Below, piece after piece: positions 1 to 12,110 of a stretch of DNA of 64,000 nt (position 1 is the stretch's first letter; every line of letters starts with the position of its first letter). Where the stretch lies: contig CM070905.1 of the NCBI GenBank assembly GCA_036417435.1, positions 70,325,092 to 70,389,091 on the forward strand, given 5' to 3'. The position numbers were made by a program, and so were the translations under genes. The notes beneath the pieces were generated by a model. The model was given only the letters and a program-made list of their open reading frames with translations. It did not search any database and was not told where the DNA came from. The DNA comes from Inia geoffrensis (Eukaryota > Chordata > Mammalia > Artiodactyla > Iniidae).

Positions 1-253
1 CTCAAACAATAATTCACATCCTACTCTGTGCTAGATCCTAGTCAGAGATACGTATGAAAGTCGGTTAACTCACGTTCAACTTGATTGCTCCCAGCTCCGA
101 AGAGAAGGCTCTGGTTCCAGAAATCCTTCTTCATCTTAGATTACCATCTCTGTCAGGTATTAGTTACTTTGGCAGAAGTAAGAAAAATCTAGTGTTTTGT
201 AAAAATCATTGTACCTTCCGTAGGAAACAAAAATCTCTATTAAAACTTAATCT

Positions 254-383
254 GGGGGACTTCCCGGGTGGTCCAGGGGTGAAGACTCTGTGCCGCCAAC
301 GCAGGGGGTGCCGGTTTGATCCCTGGTCAGGGGAGTAAGATCCCACAGGCTGCGCTGTGTGGCCAAAAAATAAAAATAAAAAA
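254..383 (+). mobile_element. Short CHR-type SINE (CHR-2-like)
   Basis: tRNA-derived head (GGGGGACTTCCCGGGTGGTCC), B-box-like GGTTTGATCCC, a short body ending GTGTGGCC and an A-rich tail. This compact variant lacks the long GC-rich 3' body of the other copies. It is fairly diverged, so it is probably an older insertion. The subfamily name is provisional. Confidence 0.8.
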
Positions 384-728
384 GCAACTTAATCAGGAAG
401 GCAGGTATACTCGCCACCATAAATAATAATAATAATCAGGGACTGGAAATTGATGGTGTCATGGGAAGAGAGAATTCCTTTTGGTCATAATTTATATCAC
501 AAAATTAATATCAGTGAATGAGTATCAATATCACACCTGGGGTGGGGTGCAGTTATCAGGTCTCTGATAGTTTTGTTTCATTAAAGCCACCTTTGAAACC
601 TAGTATAACTTCTTATGTTCTAGTTGACAGAAAAAAACAAAAAAATACAAATACTGGCATATTTCCTGGTAATTGTAGTATCACCTCTACTGGCAACTTG
701 TTGAAAGCACTTAAAAATAATGATGATA

Positions 729-942
729 GGGCTTCCCTGGTGGCGCAGTGGTTGAGAGTCCGCCTGCCGATGCAGGGGATGCAGGTTCGTGCCCCGGTCT
801 GGGAAGATCCCACGTGCCGTGGAGCAGCTGGGCCCGTGAGCCATGGCCGCTGAGCCTGCACGTCCCGAGCCTGTGCTCCGCAACGGGAGAGGCCACAGCA
901 GTGAGAGGCCCGCGTACCGCAAAAAAAAAAAAAAAAAAAAAA
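729..942 (+). mobile_element. CHR SINE
   Basis: Complete element: tRNA-like head with A box (TGGCGCAGTGG) and B box (GGTTCGTGCC), GC-rich body, end CGCGTACCGC and a pure 22-nt A tail at 921-942. Only a few differences from the other copies in the window, so it is a relatively young insertion. It creates spurious open frames on both strands. Confidence 0.95.
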
Positions 943-3649
943 GATAAACCACTGTAGAAATAGATTGTGGGCTTCATTACATCCCAGAACTTCTTCAGTG
1001 AACTATGATATCAAGATATATGGATACCAAAATCTGTACTGGTTAGAGTTCTACCAGGGAAATAGAACCAGTAGGATATACATATATATCTATAGATATA
1101 GACACAAAAACATATATACATACATGGGGACATATACACTATTTTACATAGAAGATACATGGAATAACAAAATTATATTAATCCCATTTTAAAGTGCTGA
1201 AAATATGACTTCAGTTTGTCTTCAGGTTAAAATAAAATCTCCAACAATGTCAACGAAAATCTCTAAAATGGATATTATAACCTTTTTCATTCTCAGACAT
1301 ATTCTACAAAACTGTGCTATGTTTGAAGTCTGCAGTAAATGGTTTTGGAGACATTTAGTCTCCAAGTGCATCAGATTGGGATGCAAAAGACCATGGTCTC
1401 AATTGTTTTTTAATTTAAAAAAAGAGAGACCATGATCTCTCTCTTCTTCATTCTTATCTTCTCTTGATGGGTTTCTTCTTGCCAAATCAGAGAGTTAGAC
1501 ATGATGACCTCTAAGAACACAGATCTTTCTAAGTGTCCGTGATTCCATAATTCCATACATAGGAACTGAGACTTGGAGCTGCTCTAAAACTGCCTTCTGA
1601 TCTCTTTGAACCATATCGATATGCTCTCAGGATACCCTAAAAGAATGGTTGTAATAGGAAAATTTAATATTTGCCAATGTCACAAATCACAATTTGTTTA
1701 CATGCTCCATCAAATTCATAAAAGCCACTGATAAATTCCTCTACCACACTGTGGTTAAAAATAATCATTTAAGTCAAATGTTAATTCCTGAAGTTGTTTT
1801 AGTTAGATGAAGTCCAAAGACTTATTTATTTTTTCCCCTTTTGTATATAAAAAGTTATTTTCCATATACAATGACCAACAAAGTTTCAAGCAAATAAACT
1901 CCCATCCCAGGAGGTTTTTATGATTTGTGTATTGTTTTAAATGTGGGGGAAATATTCTTGTTCTTAAAATCATGCTGAAAATAATGATTCTAATGGTAAA
2001 AGATTTGCTAGTTAATGAATACAGTAGATGTCTCTAAAGATTGGACTGCAAAGTATGTTAGAAATGTGTACACTCAGGAAAATTACACAGAACTCATGAA
2101 AGAACGTACTGCTTCTTGGAAAAATAAAATAAAATAAAGAAGCCAGCTGGCAAGGGCTTGCCACTTAGTGGTATCAAGGTAGCTCAGGCAGGTAGTAACA
2201 GCAAGACAGCCCCACTCCCATGGGAAATGTATGTGCCCTTGTCAATATCAGAGTCCCCTATTAGCATCTCACTTTTGCCCTGGGGGCCATTCTTCTTTCC
2301 TTCGGACATATTTTCATAATGCAAAAATGAAGAGGAAAGGGAACTCAGGGTATAGAGAATGGAAGGGATGGGAAAAGGAAGAATTGAGGCTGATTTAATG
2401 AAATGCTTGTTCCAGTGACCCACTTACTATTTGTCCATCTCTGTTAGGAGGTGGCCTCAGAACAGGATACTGTTTCAAAAAAAAGTAACAGCCCATTTTC
2501 CAAGAAATATGGAGTAGTTTAGATAACTCACCATACCTTTCAGTTGTTAAAAGCTCAGGTAATAAACTTGATTTGTCCAACACAATAGCCAACTAAAGAA
2601 TATGGCCTCTTATATGTCTGTTTGGGAAGGCAGCTATGCTCTCTAGCATACCACTGACGCTGCACATATTGGTGTCTGTTTTGGATGAATTGGGTTTTCT
2701 TTTCTTCACTTTATAAACACTGATAAAGAATTTAAAAAATAATACACATCGTGCTAAAGATCCAAATTTTGAAACTGGATTGGAATGTTTAGAGGGATTG
2801 CTGGCCCTCAGAATTGCAGAACCCAGAGTGAATTGAATGTGACTACATGCTTTAACTTAAAAAAAAATTGATCTCTTACAGGCCATCTTTCACAGGATTT
2901 TAGCAGAAAGTGCTGTAAGACATGGACACACACATACACACGGAGCAGCTCTGAGGTTATTATCTTGGAAGGTAAATGAGGGATAAGATGAAGAAGCAAT
3001 CACAGAATCCAGCCCAGGAGAATGAAGGGAGACAGAATAATATTCTTAATTCTACATGGAAGCAGAAGGAAGCCACGGGCAACCTGGGCTCTGAACCAAA
3101 TAGGAAAGAGGATAATCAGAGAAAGCCTTAAAGATCAATGTTTAATTAAAGAGCATAAGAGTATTGCAGTTGGGAAACATCTTTCATATCAATTTGGTCT
3201 CATAGTTCCAGACTTATCTCAGAGCAATACAGGTTCAAGATGAGTTTACTCCAGTGAAATTTATAGAAACTCAAATTAGCTTAAGCAGTGCTGAAGAAGA
3301 GCTAAAACTTACTGCTTAGAGTCACTGATTGGGCTTAAGTATTAATGTTTCCTTGAATCTTTCTCTAGGTGTCTATCTTATTTAAAATTAATTTTTTAGT
3401 ATTTCTGTTATAGTGAATAGCCTTCTAATCCATATCTTAGGTAGTCACGCATAGGAGAAACGGAGCTCTTTATTATAAGGCAGCTAAGGCAACACCATTC
3501 ACCTAGGGTTTCAATCACCTTTAGGCCAGTAACCAGAGGCACAGGCTTGAGCAGTGCTGGCCTCAAAAACACACCTAGAAGCAGCACTAGCGGCAACAGG
3601 TGCAGATCCCACAAAGGAGATGAGTGAAAGCTGCTTATAGACCATTGTT

Positions 3650-4075
3650 GGATTAATTTCCTATTGGCAGACAAATCACCACATGTACAGTAGCTTAAAA
3701 CCACTGTCTGGTGGTCAGAGTCTAGAGTGGGTCAGCAGACCAGTGTTCTTGTGTAGGCTCTAGGGAAGACTCCAAATCCTTGCTTTTTTCAGCTTCTAGA
3801 CGCTGCCTCCCTGGGTCTGTGGCTCCTTGCTCCATACTCAAAGCCAGCAGCATAGCCTGTTCTGTGTATGCCTACTCTCCCTCTTATAGGACTCTTGTGA
3901 TTACATTACACCTGGATAATTGAGGAAAATCTCCCCATATCAGAATCCCTAATTCCATTACATCTGCAAAGCTCCTTTGCCATGTAAGTAACATAGCCAC
4001 AGGTTCTGGAGATGAGGATGTGGATATCTTGCAGGGGTATGTGTGTGGGGTAATTATTCAACCTACTGCAGTTGT
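3650..4075 (-). mobile_element. Ancient MaLR/MLT1-like LTR, reversed
   Basis: The plus strand shows the reverse complement of the common mammalian LTR whose end reads like TTTAAGCCAC...GTTACAGCAG: 'caaatcaccacatg...agcttaaaacca' near 3671, then '...cttgtgattacatta' and 'aggttctggagatgaggatgtgg' towards 4025. It is highly diverged. The exact family is from memory and not certain. Confidence 0.55.
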
Positions 4076-5442
4076 CAAAATGTCAATCACAATATAAGGA
4101 AGCTTCCTATTATATATAAGGAGGGTTACAGTGCTCATTCGCGATGAACTAAGAGAAAAAAGAAATTATTAGCCCAGGATACTTTCATTCAGGCCTTGAT
4201 TAAGTCAAAGGGGAAAAAAAGTCCCTATTTGAAAATCCTTAAGTGAAACAGAAGAAAAAATAGAAAGATGCTGAAGCAAGTGATGCATGAATTCACATCA
4301 GTAAATTAGTCATTACTATATGTCTACAGAGAAAGGAAGACAGATAGAGGACAATATATAGCCTTTATTTACCGTAAAAAGTAAGTTAAACCTACGTTTA
4401 GTCTGTTGCTTATCATCCTAAGGTGAATATCTTTGTACTAAAAGGGGAAGGAAATTTCCCCTAATATTTCAGTTTTCTAACTTTTTATATTCATATTTTA
4501 TATTTGTTTTATTAGAGATTCCCTAAGCATTGTTGACCTTAGAATTGTTTTGTTTTATGGAAAATGGTGTTTGTGAAAATATTTGCTTTGGAGAACAGCT
4601 TGTTCACTTAAAGTTGTAGACAATGTTTGTTTTGGGGAGGATGAATTTATTCACCAGCCTCCTGATAACTGCTATGACTTCACTGATCTTGCAAAAGCAA
4701 CTCAGCCAAAAAAAAAGAAAAAAAGAAAAGCAATGACAAGAAAAATTTAAATTAGACTATCTCATGGACTTTTTATTTGTGAAAGTTGATTTTGCAAGTA
4801 AATACTTGTTTGATTTTAAAAGCAGTTCATTTTCATTTTAAAAAGCAGTTATTTTTTAACAACTTAAAATTCTTTATTCCTCAGTAACATAGTATTTTTG
4901 AGTTTTCTGATTCTTCTATCAACTCTTTGGATAGTGTGCTATTGAATCTTGAACATAAGTCTCCAGTTATCCCAGCATCTCTGTTCTTCTCTTATATATT
5001 TGAAAATTTTCATAATTAAAAGTGAAGAGATTTTAACTGTTCTTGCAACTCTTCTAAAATATATATTTGAAATTATATTTTAGGATCTGATGGCACTTCA
5101 CTTCTTTCATTGCCAGATGAAATATTGAAAGTTCTGTGATAATGCAAATGGATTTCAAATCCATACGAATTTTGGAAATATCAAGTATTTCAAAATAATA
5201 TTGAAGCTTTTATTTATGACATGGATTTTATCACAGTAACACTTTGGCTAAACTGAACTTAATAGTGAATACCATCAGCCATAAATGGAAGGAAGACCCA
5301 AAACATAGGGTATCTCAAAAGTCTAAGATATTCTTAAGTTTCAATAATCTCAGAAGTATAAATGCTTCAAAATAAAAGAAATTGAAAATGTAAATTATTT
5401 ACATTTACCACATCATGCAGTTTTGAGAAACTTTGAATAATA
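4076..5442. other. AT-rich intergenic DNA
   Basis: No gene, no recognisable young repeat and no usable open frame. The sequence is AT-rich with several A or T runs, for example 4709-4730 and 4830-4860. It may include unrecognised old repeat remnants. Confidence 0.5.
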
Positions 5443-6245
5443 AATTTTTTATTGTGCTAAAAATCCCATAACATAACATTTACCATTTTAACCATTTCTT
5501 AATGTACAGTTAAGTAGTATTAAGTGTATTCACATAGTTGTGCAACCAATTTCCTGGACTTTTTCATCTTGCCAAAACAAACTCTATACCCATTAAACAG
5601 CAAGTGCCCGTTTCCTCTTTTCCACAGTCCCTGACAACCACCCGTCCACTTTCTATTTCGATGAGTTTGACTACTCTAGATATCTCATAGTAAGGAAATA
5701 ATTCAATATTTGTCTTTTTTGACTGGTTTATTTCACTTAGCATAATGTCCTTGAGGTTCATCCACACTGTAGCATGTGTCAGAATTTCCTTCCCTTTAAG
5801 GAAGAATAATATTATATGTATATAGCACATTTTGTTTATCAACTCATCCACTGATGGACATCTGAGTGGCTTCCACCTTTTGGTTATTGTCATTAATGCT
5901 GCTGTGAACATTAAAGTATGAATATCTTTTCGAGACCCTGCTCTCAATTCTTTTGGGCATATATCTAGAAACAAAATTGCTGGATCATATAGCCATTCTA
6001 TTTTTAATCTTTCACGGAACCGCCATACTGTTTTCTCTGGTGGCTGCACCATTTTGCATTCCCACCAACAGGGCACAAGTGTTCTAATTACTCCACATCC
6101 TTGCCAACACTGGTTATTTTCTATTTTTTGATAGTATTAGCCATCCTAATGTGTATGAGGTGATGATATCTCATTGTGGTTTTGATTTTGCTTCTTCCTA
6201 ATGATTAGTGATGAGCATCCTTTCATATGTTTGTTGGTCAAATAA
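5443..6245 (-). mobile_element. 5'-truncated old L1, 3' end of ORF2 and 3' UTR
   Basis: Read on the minus strand, the open frame at 5564-6076 carries the conserved C-terminus of L1 ORF2: CWWECKMVQP, LKIEWLYDPAI and a degenerate block in place of the usual short-sequence IHTMEYYSA region. The 3' UTR follows towards 5443. The element is diverged (L1M-like) and inactive. The 170-residue open frame survives by chance and is not a gene. Confidence 0.85.
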
Positions 6246-6459
6246 TACATTTCTAATTTAATTTTTTGTTTTAGTCAGTGTATGCCGTCTTCAGAGTGGC
6301 TAAAAAAAATTAATTTTTCAAATATTTCAAAACTAAATAAGTACAGATAGTCTTCCAAATCATGCTCACTTTATAAATTTGTAACATCTATACTACTGAA
6401 GATATTAAAACTTAAAACTGAACGAAGAGTTTTGGGATCCTGTGAATGTAAAACAGAGA

Positions 6460-6970
6460 TCAGTTTGCTGTTTGAAGCTGTACTTGGGCAGAGCCCCTAC
6501 TATGCCTCTGGGTGTCACCTGAAACTATTTGACTTGCTTCCACCTGATATACAACTCCTATAGCTCCTCCCTGGGCAGCTTGTCCATGATGGGCAGTGTC
6601 ACCCTCGGTAGCTCATTGTTTGGGAGAATCACGGACACGTCCTTAAACTCCTCTTGCTTCAGGAGCCCCTAAGTCAGCTGGCCAGGGCTGGATGTCACCA
6701 GTGAGGAGTCTAACACCCCCAGAGCCTGCTTGGTCATCAAGGAGCTACAGATGTCCTGCTGCATTAGATAACTGCGTCTTCTTTCTTTCAGTGTGATTAT
6801 TACTTAGCTCTTAAAATGTTGTATCAACCTAATTGTTCTCCTGCAAGCTGGTAAAACTTTTTGAGGTTCATATTTCTCTGGACTTTTGAGTATTCAGCAT
6901 ATTTCTAGCGACTTCTTGGCTTTTGATCTCATCAGCGAATGCATTAGCTGGCAGCTTTCTCTAAAGGCTA
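6460..6970 (-). pseudogene. Possible processed-pseudogene fragment, unidentified
   Basis: This block is more GC-rich than its neighbours. Read on the minus strand it gives protein-like stretches interrupted by stops, such as LLKQEEFKDVSVILPNN followed by ELPRVTLPIMDKLPREEL (about 6655 down to 6560), preceded by DSSLVTSSPGQLT and a stop. No splice sites or active frame are visible. I do not recognise the parent gene. It could also be an old transposon coding fragment. Confidence 0.35.
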
Positions 6971-7487
6971 ACAGATACAAACCCAAAGAAGGAAAGTCAT
7001 AATCGTATTTTAAATGTACCCTGAGTGTCAATGAGCCCAAATCTGTAAAATGTTACTTGCTATTCTTTCTAAATGGTTTGATACCCTGAGTGGTACATAA
7101 GTAATTGAATAGTGACTTTTAATTAAGGGTCTGAAGTGAAAGCTGCTTTATGCAAAATTAAATGATTTTTAATAGCTAATTGAGAAAGCACTCTTAAACA
7201 CTAAAAGTACCATACCAGGAAACTGAGCAAATTGCCAATTTGATTTGGTAAAGTGTTCTCTGATGACACTTAGGATTTAGTTTCTTTTTGTAAATGAATG
7301 TTTCTTTTTGTTCACAAAGCTCAGAATTTTATTTCAGTATGGCCAATACTTCAAACATAGACCATGTGATGTATTAAATAATATATTAATGTGAAAAGCC
7401 AATATATCCTATGACTACTTAGGAACTAAATAATATGTTTCATATATTTATCTAAGTTTTACAGGTAGTAAAGGTAACTAAGCATTA

Positions 7488-7890
7488 TGTATTGAATTGT
7501 GTCCCCCTTATTCATATGTTGGTGTCTTAATCCCCAGTACCTTAGAATATGACCTTATCTGAAATAGGATCATTGCAGATGTAATTAGTTAAGATGAGGT
7601 CATTCTGGAGTAGGATAGGCTCCTAATCCAATATGAGTGGCGTCCTCATTAGAGGGGGAATATTGGATACAGAGACGCACACAGAGGGATGCCAAGGAAT
7701 GCCAAAGGTTGCCAGCAAACCACCAGAAGTTGAGACAGTGGCATGGAACAGATTGCCCTGTGCGGCTCTCAGCAGAAACCAACCCTACTGACATTGATTT
7801 CAGACTTCCAGCCTACATAACTGTGAGACAATAAATTTCTATTGTGTCAGCCACCCTGCTTGTGGTACTTTGTCATGGCAGTCCTAGCCA
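7488..7890 (+). mobile_element. MLT1-type MaLR LTR
   Basis: Starts TGTATTGAATTGTGTCCCCC. It contains the typical 'tatgaccttatctgaaatagg', 'accaccagaagttgagac', 'gacttccagcctacataactgtgagac' and AATAAATTTC blocks, and ends near 'gcagtcctagcc'. The AATAAA sets the orientation as plus. It is a solitary LTR with no internal region next to it. Confidence 0.85.
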
Positions 7891-7892
7891 GA

Positions 7893-8273
7893 TGTTATGA
7901 ACCGAATGCTTGTATCCCTCAAAATTCATATGTTGAAGCCATAATCTCCATTGTGAGGGTATTTGGAAATAGGGCCTTTGGGAGGTCATTAGGTTTAGAT
8001 GAGATCATGATGATGGGGCCCTGAGTTGGAATTAGTGTCCTCATGAAAAGGGCCATCAGAGAGCTTGCACTCTCTCGTTCTATCTCTCTGCCCTATGAGG
8101 ACTCAGCAAGAAGGTAGCCATCAGCAAGGCAGGAAGAAATTCCTTCACCAGAACCCAATGATGCTGGCACCCTGATCTTGGACTTCCCAGCCTCAGATCT
8201 GGGAAAAAATAAATATTTGTTTTTTAAACCACCCAGTCTATGGCATTTTGCTATAGCAGCCTGAGCTAAGACA
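7893..8273 (+). mobile_element. Second MaLR-type LTR, same orientation
   Basis: Starts TGTTATGAACCGAATGC and contains 'aaaattcatatgttgaagcc', 'tgatcttggacttcccagcc', AATAAATATTT and 'acccagtctatggcattttgc'. It belongs to the same superfamily as the copy ending at 7890 but to a different subfamily, so this is not a simple tandem copy. Only about 2 bases separate the two LTRs. Confidence 0.8.
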
Positions 8274-8679
8274 CCAACTAATGCACTAGGTAACCCACGT
8301 GGAACTCCAAGTTGAATATGGAGCACAAACAGCTCTGCTGGGTGTCTGAAATCAAGTTGACATAAAAGTTTCTTTTAAAACATTGAAGATAATTATAATT
8401 AAATGTCAAATTTGTGAGCATCCTAAAATTGATCAGAAACTGTTTTTAGAGACAGATGAATAAAGCAAATACTTTTAAATTTGAGTGTAATACTGTGTTC
8501 TAAAGTGCTTCAGTATTGGGAATCTTGCCACTCAAAGCTAATTTAAACATTTGCCAGATTAAAATACATAGTAATCAAATAAGTACACAGGCTTCTGTAA
8601 ATGTGAGTAGGCAAATATAATTGTCATTTCAGTAATTATACTTATTCCCTAAGGCCAAATAATCAATTTTCGTTTTATC

Positions 8680-8780
8680 TTCAAAACAACCCTGTAGGGT
8701 AAAACTATTATTAGTCTGGCTTTACAGCTGGTGAACCAGATTAGCAAAGCTAAGTTACTCATCCAAATTTTTACAGATAA
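8680..8780 (-). mobile_element. MIR fragment
   Basis: 'aacaaccctgtagggtaaaactattattag...tttacagctggtgaac' is the reverse complement of the MIR core ('cctcatctgtaaaatggg...ctacctcatagggttgtt'). Diverged and short. Confidence 0.5.
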
Positions 8781-8978
8781 TAAACCATGTGTGACTTTTA
8801 GGTGTGGACATTTAAATGCTATAACACCCTTAAAGAATATGCATAAATTTCAAAATACGAATTTTAATAAGTTTATTTTACAAGTCTATCATTATTTTTA
8901 TAAAAAACTTAAAAATGAAAATTATCCTTAGAATTTCTATATCTGAAAGGCTGGCTCTTTGAACTATGTAGTCATTTT

Positions 8979-9309
8979 AAAGTTGACCCTTGAACAACGT
9001 GGGTTTGAATTGCATAGGCCCACTTATATCTGGATTGTTTTCAATAAGTATAGTACTTGTATTTTCATTTTACAGCTCTTTAAACAGAGTGTGGGGGGAA
9101 AACCCTGTGTTGGATTAGAGATCACAGTATGTGGGATCCAAAAGTACTAGAATTTGCGTCCTGATTCTATTCAAACTGTTTAAGCTTCCTGCCCTTGGGT
9201 GAATCATTGACTACTTTCTTTGTTTTTGAGACAGAGATAATACTTGGATTTTTGATTTCAGAGGGGGTTGGCACTTCTAACCCCTGCATTGTTCAAGGGT
9301 CAACTGTAT
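8979..9309. mobile_element. Tigger-like (Tc1/mariner) non-autonomous DNA transposon
   Basis: Ends are inverted repeats of about 22 bases: AGTTGACCCTTGAACAACG at 8981 and its reverse complement (TTGTTCAAGGGTCAACT) at 9290-9306. It is flanked by TA-containing sequence (TTTTAA / TGTATA). The middle (about 9080-9240) is diverged or carries an extra insertion. It has no coding capacity. Confidence 0.8.
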
Positions 9310-11012
9310 ATTTAAATATATTATCTCAATGAGGTTTTTTTTCCTTAAATAGACAACTAAAGAAGAATTTCTAACTCATTGGTGAGATTCTTATTTATTT
9401 ATTGTTTTGATTCTTTAACAGACTCTTAGGATTTTATCCTTAACTTTTCTATCTAGTGTTTTGAGAATTATGTAGAATGGAATAAATTGTGTTTTGCAAG
9501 TGTAAGTTGCTATTTATTATGACTGATACACTAGAATATCAGTGCCATCTTAAAGGTCTCTAATCTTATATTCTGTTTAAGATCTGTTGGCTTTCCTTAC
9601 CAAATGCATCAAAACAAACTATTCTGCTCTTATTTGTCAAAGGTTTTACCACAATTATTACTTTTCCACAAATATTTCTCAACCTTCCTTTACTGTAGTT
9701 ATTGTAGTCCCTATTACAAAAGTTGATTAACTTCTCATAGGGTTGCTGTCACAGTTGAGTGAGATGAAATTTATTTCATAATACAGGTCCTCTCACACGC
9801 AAGATTATGCAAATTACCCAGCTTCTCACAAAATTTTAGTGACAATTAGATGAGATAATCAATGTAGTATGCTTAACACATTGTCAGCACATAATGAGCC
9901 GTCATTACATGTTAGTTGTTAATAATAATGTTAACAACAAGATGAGATTCTTTTAATAATAGAGATGTATGTTGTAATAATGGGTTATGATCATGTACAT
10001 ACTGATAATAGTTCATTTTAAATGTTATAAAAAGGAATGGGAATAAATCTTTTGCTTATGTTCAATAAATTTAAAAAAACAATGAATAATTTCTTCTTTT
10101 TCTTTATACTTTTACCTATTTATCAGTAGGGATACCCCAGGAGGTTAAGCCAAGGGACTCAGCTTGCTACTGGGGACCTTGGAGGAATAATGGTGCCTGC
10201 GCTAGTGTGGCACTTGGTGCCTACCAGTGCTTTATGACCTGAGTCTTGTTCTCTAGGACTCCCCATGGGACCAGAAAATGGTTTCCCAATTGTGGATGAC
10301 TCTGTTGGTCCACTGCCCTAAGACTGCTTCCTTTGCAGTATTTGCTGAGTGGAGGTGCTAAATAACTTGAAAAGTGCAGCTCCTCGTGCAGAAAAATGAG
10401 TTCATGGTATCAAATGCCTGGAAGGATGAGGGTTTGGGGTACTTCTGCTGGGTAATGCCTTTGGAAGTCCTCAGAAATTTCCTTGGTGAGTCCTAGAACT
10501 TAGTTAACTATGTCAGTGCCAAAAGGCTGAAGGAAATTATGTCTGTGCTGTCTGCCTTCACAGTTCTAGATACTATGATCTCATTTTTTTTGACTGACGA
10601 CTGTAAAAAAGTAGATTGTTTTTCGATTGGTAATTAGATGATGGGACGACTGCCAAAAAAGTGTAGATTGCTCTTTGATGCTTTTAATATCTGGCATATA
10701 TTTTGGGGCCAGAACAAGACTAGCAGAAGCATTTATTATATATTTCTGTGAGTAACCTCTGAAGCAGAAAAGATTCAACTATTCAAACTAAATAGAAACT
10801 TTAAATAGCTAATATAATAGTGGAGAAACTTTAGAAATGTCCATGTAGTAAAAGGCAAAGACAATTCTGGACCATTCTAAGAAAGATCTTAAGCATTTCA
10901 GCAAGAGTGTGTCATAAACAAATTTATGTGGAGCATGAATTGTATGAGAAAAAGAGTGGAAGAAGGAAAACTGGCTCAGAGACCATCCTGGTAATTCAGA
11001 TGCAAAGTGAGT

Positions 11013-11055
<43 letters not shown>

Positions 11056-11269
11056 GCGTGTGATATGAGATGTTCAGGACCTACTCTGAAGCCGTTGAAT
11101 CAAACTGTGTGGAAGTGAGGCCAAGAAATCCATCCATATTTTTTAAAACTTCCCCAAATGATTTCAAGGGCAACCAGGACTAAACTTCCTGCCTGAGATG
11201 AGGAAAAAGCTAAAATGAAATTGTTGCTTTTTGCCCTATCTCCAAATTTTATCTCGTTCTTATGAATTT
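9310..11269. other. Intergenic DNA with microsatellite
   Basis: No gene recognised. 9760-9925 weakly resembles MIR ('gacaattagatgagataatcaatgtag...cacattgtcagcacataatgag'). 10130-10560 is a slightly more GC-rich, gene-like block, but frames are closed by several stops and I could not identify it. Remaining sequence is AT-rich. Confidence 0.5.
11011..11062. repeat. (TG)n microsatellite
   Basis: About 25 TG units, nearly pure, ending with CG-for-TG interruptions (GTGCGTGTGCGTGTG). Likely length-polymorphic. Confidence 0.97.
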
Positions 11270-12110
11270 TGTGCTGACGTTGCTACTGAAGCAACCTGGG
11301 GCCCACTTGCCTGCTGTGCAGCAAAGCCAATTGACTGACAGCAGGCTGTGGTGAAGGAAAGTACAGTATTTATTTGCAATGTGCCAAGGAGTATGGGAAG
11401 CTCGTCTTCCAAAGACCCAAACGCCTCAATGGCTTTCAGGGAAGGATTTCAAAGGCAGTGTTTGGGGTGAGGGCTACAGGGTGTGTGGCTTTCTTCTGAT
11501 TGGTTGGCAGTGGGATAACAGGGTGATGTTTGAGAAGTCTGAATCAACCTTCTGGTCCCCACCAGGGGTCTTAATTTCCTGCAGAACAACTCAAATATGT
11601 GTGTCAGATTGTTAGGCATTTCCTTTGAGGAGGAACTAAGATTGTTTATAACTAAACTATTGTCATCACTTTTCTTAACTGTTTTTCCTTTGTTTCTGCA
11701 GTCCCTCACTTCCCTAATTAGTAACTGCTTGAGTCTGCTCTTTGGAGCTCAGGGAAGGCCTAGGAGACTAAAGCCTTTTTCTACAAACAAGAAATGGCAG
11801 ACATGGAGAGGCTGTTGTACCCAGGAGGGCCCCTCAGGGTTCTGCTCTGTTTCAACCCCCCCTTTTTCTTTGATACTTCTCAATCCTGAGGGCAACAAGG
11901 GCGGAACAAGAAAGGGAATAAAGTTTTGGATAGAGAGGTTCATCTCATACTCAGCAGAGGAACTCGGTTTTAGGGGACTCAGTTTCAATATCACTTAACT
12001 GATGATAGACTTCCCTTCCTCACAGACCCTTCCTTTTGTCTATATAGCCCTGTACCCTGTTCTTGCTTTTCCTTATTGCCTAGATGAAATCTCTTGGGGT
12101 TGAACAAGAA
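11270..12110 (-). mobile_element. Possible solitary endogenous-retrovirus LTR
   Basis: On the minus strand the block has LTR-like signals in order: a CCAAT box (CCAACCAATCAG, about 11500), then an AATAAATACTG polyadenylation signal (about 11370), and it ends near TG/CA-type boundaries at 11271. No coding region is attached. The upper boundary is unclear and the family was not recognised. No virus gene is present. Confidence 0.4.

Larger units (their letters stand above)
1..3649. other. Intergenic DNA, left edge
   Basis: AT-rich intergenic sequence with two CHR SINEs (listed separately). A short TA-rich low-complexity stretch lies near 1075-1130. The first 60 bases weakly resemble an old MIR or L2 end. 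Open frames here are short, lack family resemblance and are not flanked by splice signals that make sense. I see no gene. Confidence 0.6.

Noticed and set aside
729..805. Possible tRNA gene from A-box and B-box motifs
   Set aside because: These belong to tRNA-derived SINE heads; the cloverleaf is degenerate and the copies end in poly-A.
711..977. Recurrent 60-130 codon frames with similar proteins (GHGSRAQPL..., RSHMPRSGWAREPW...) on both strands
   Set aside because: All coincide with CHR SINE bodies; the similarity among them is the repeat, not a gene family.
5564..6076. 170-codon minus-strand open frame
   Set aside because: It is the C-terminal remnant of an old L1 ORF2, not a cellular gene.
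11597..11998. 133-codon plus-strand frame
   Set aside because: It lies across a likely LTR on the opposite strand, has no family resemblance, and there is a comparable frame on the other strand.
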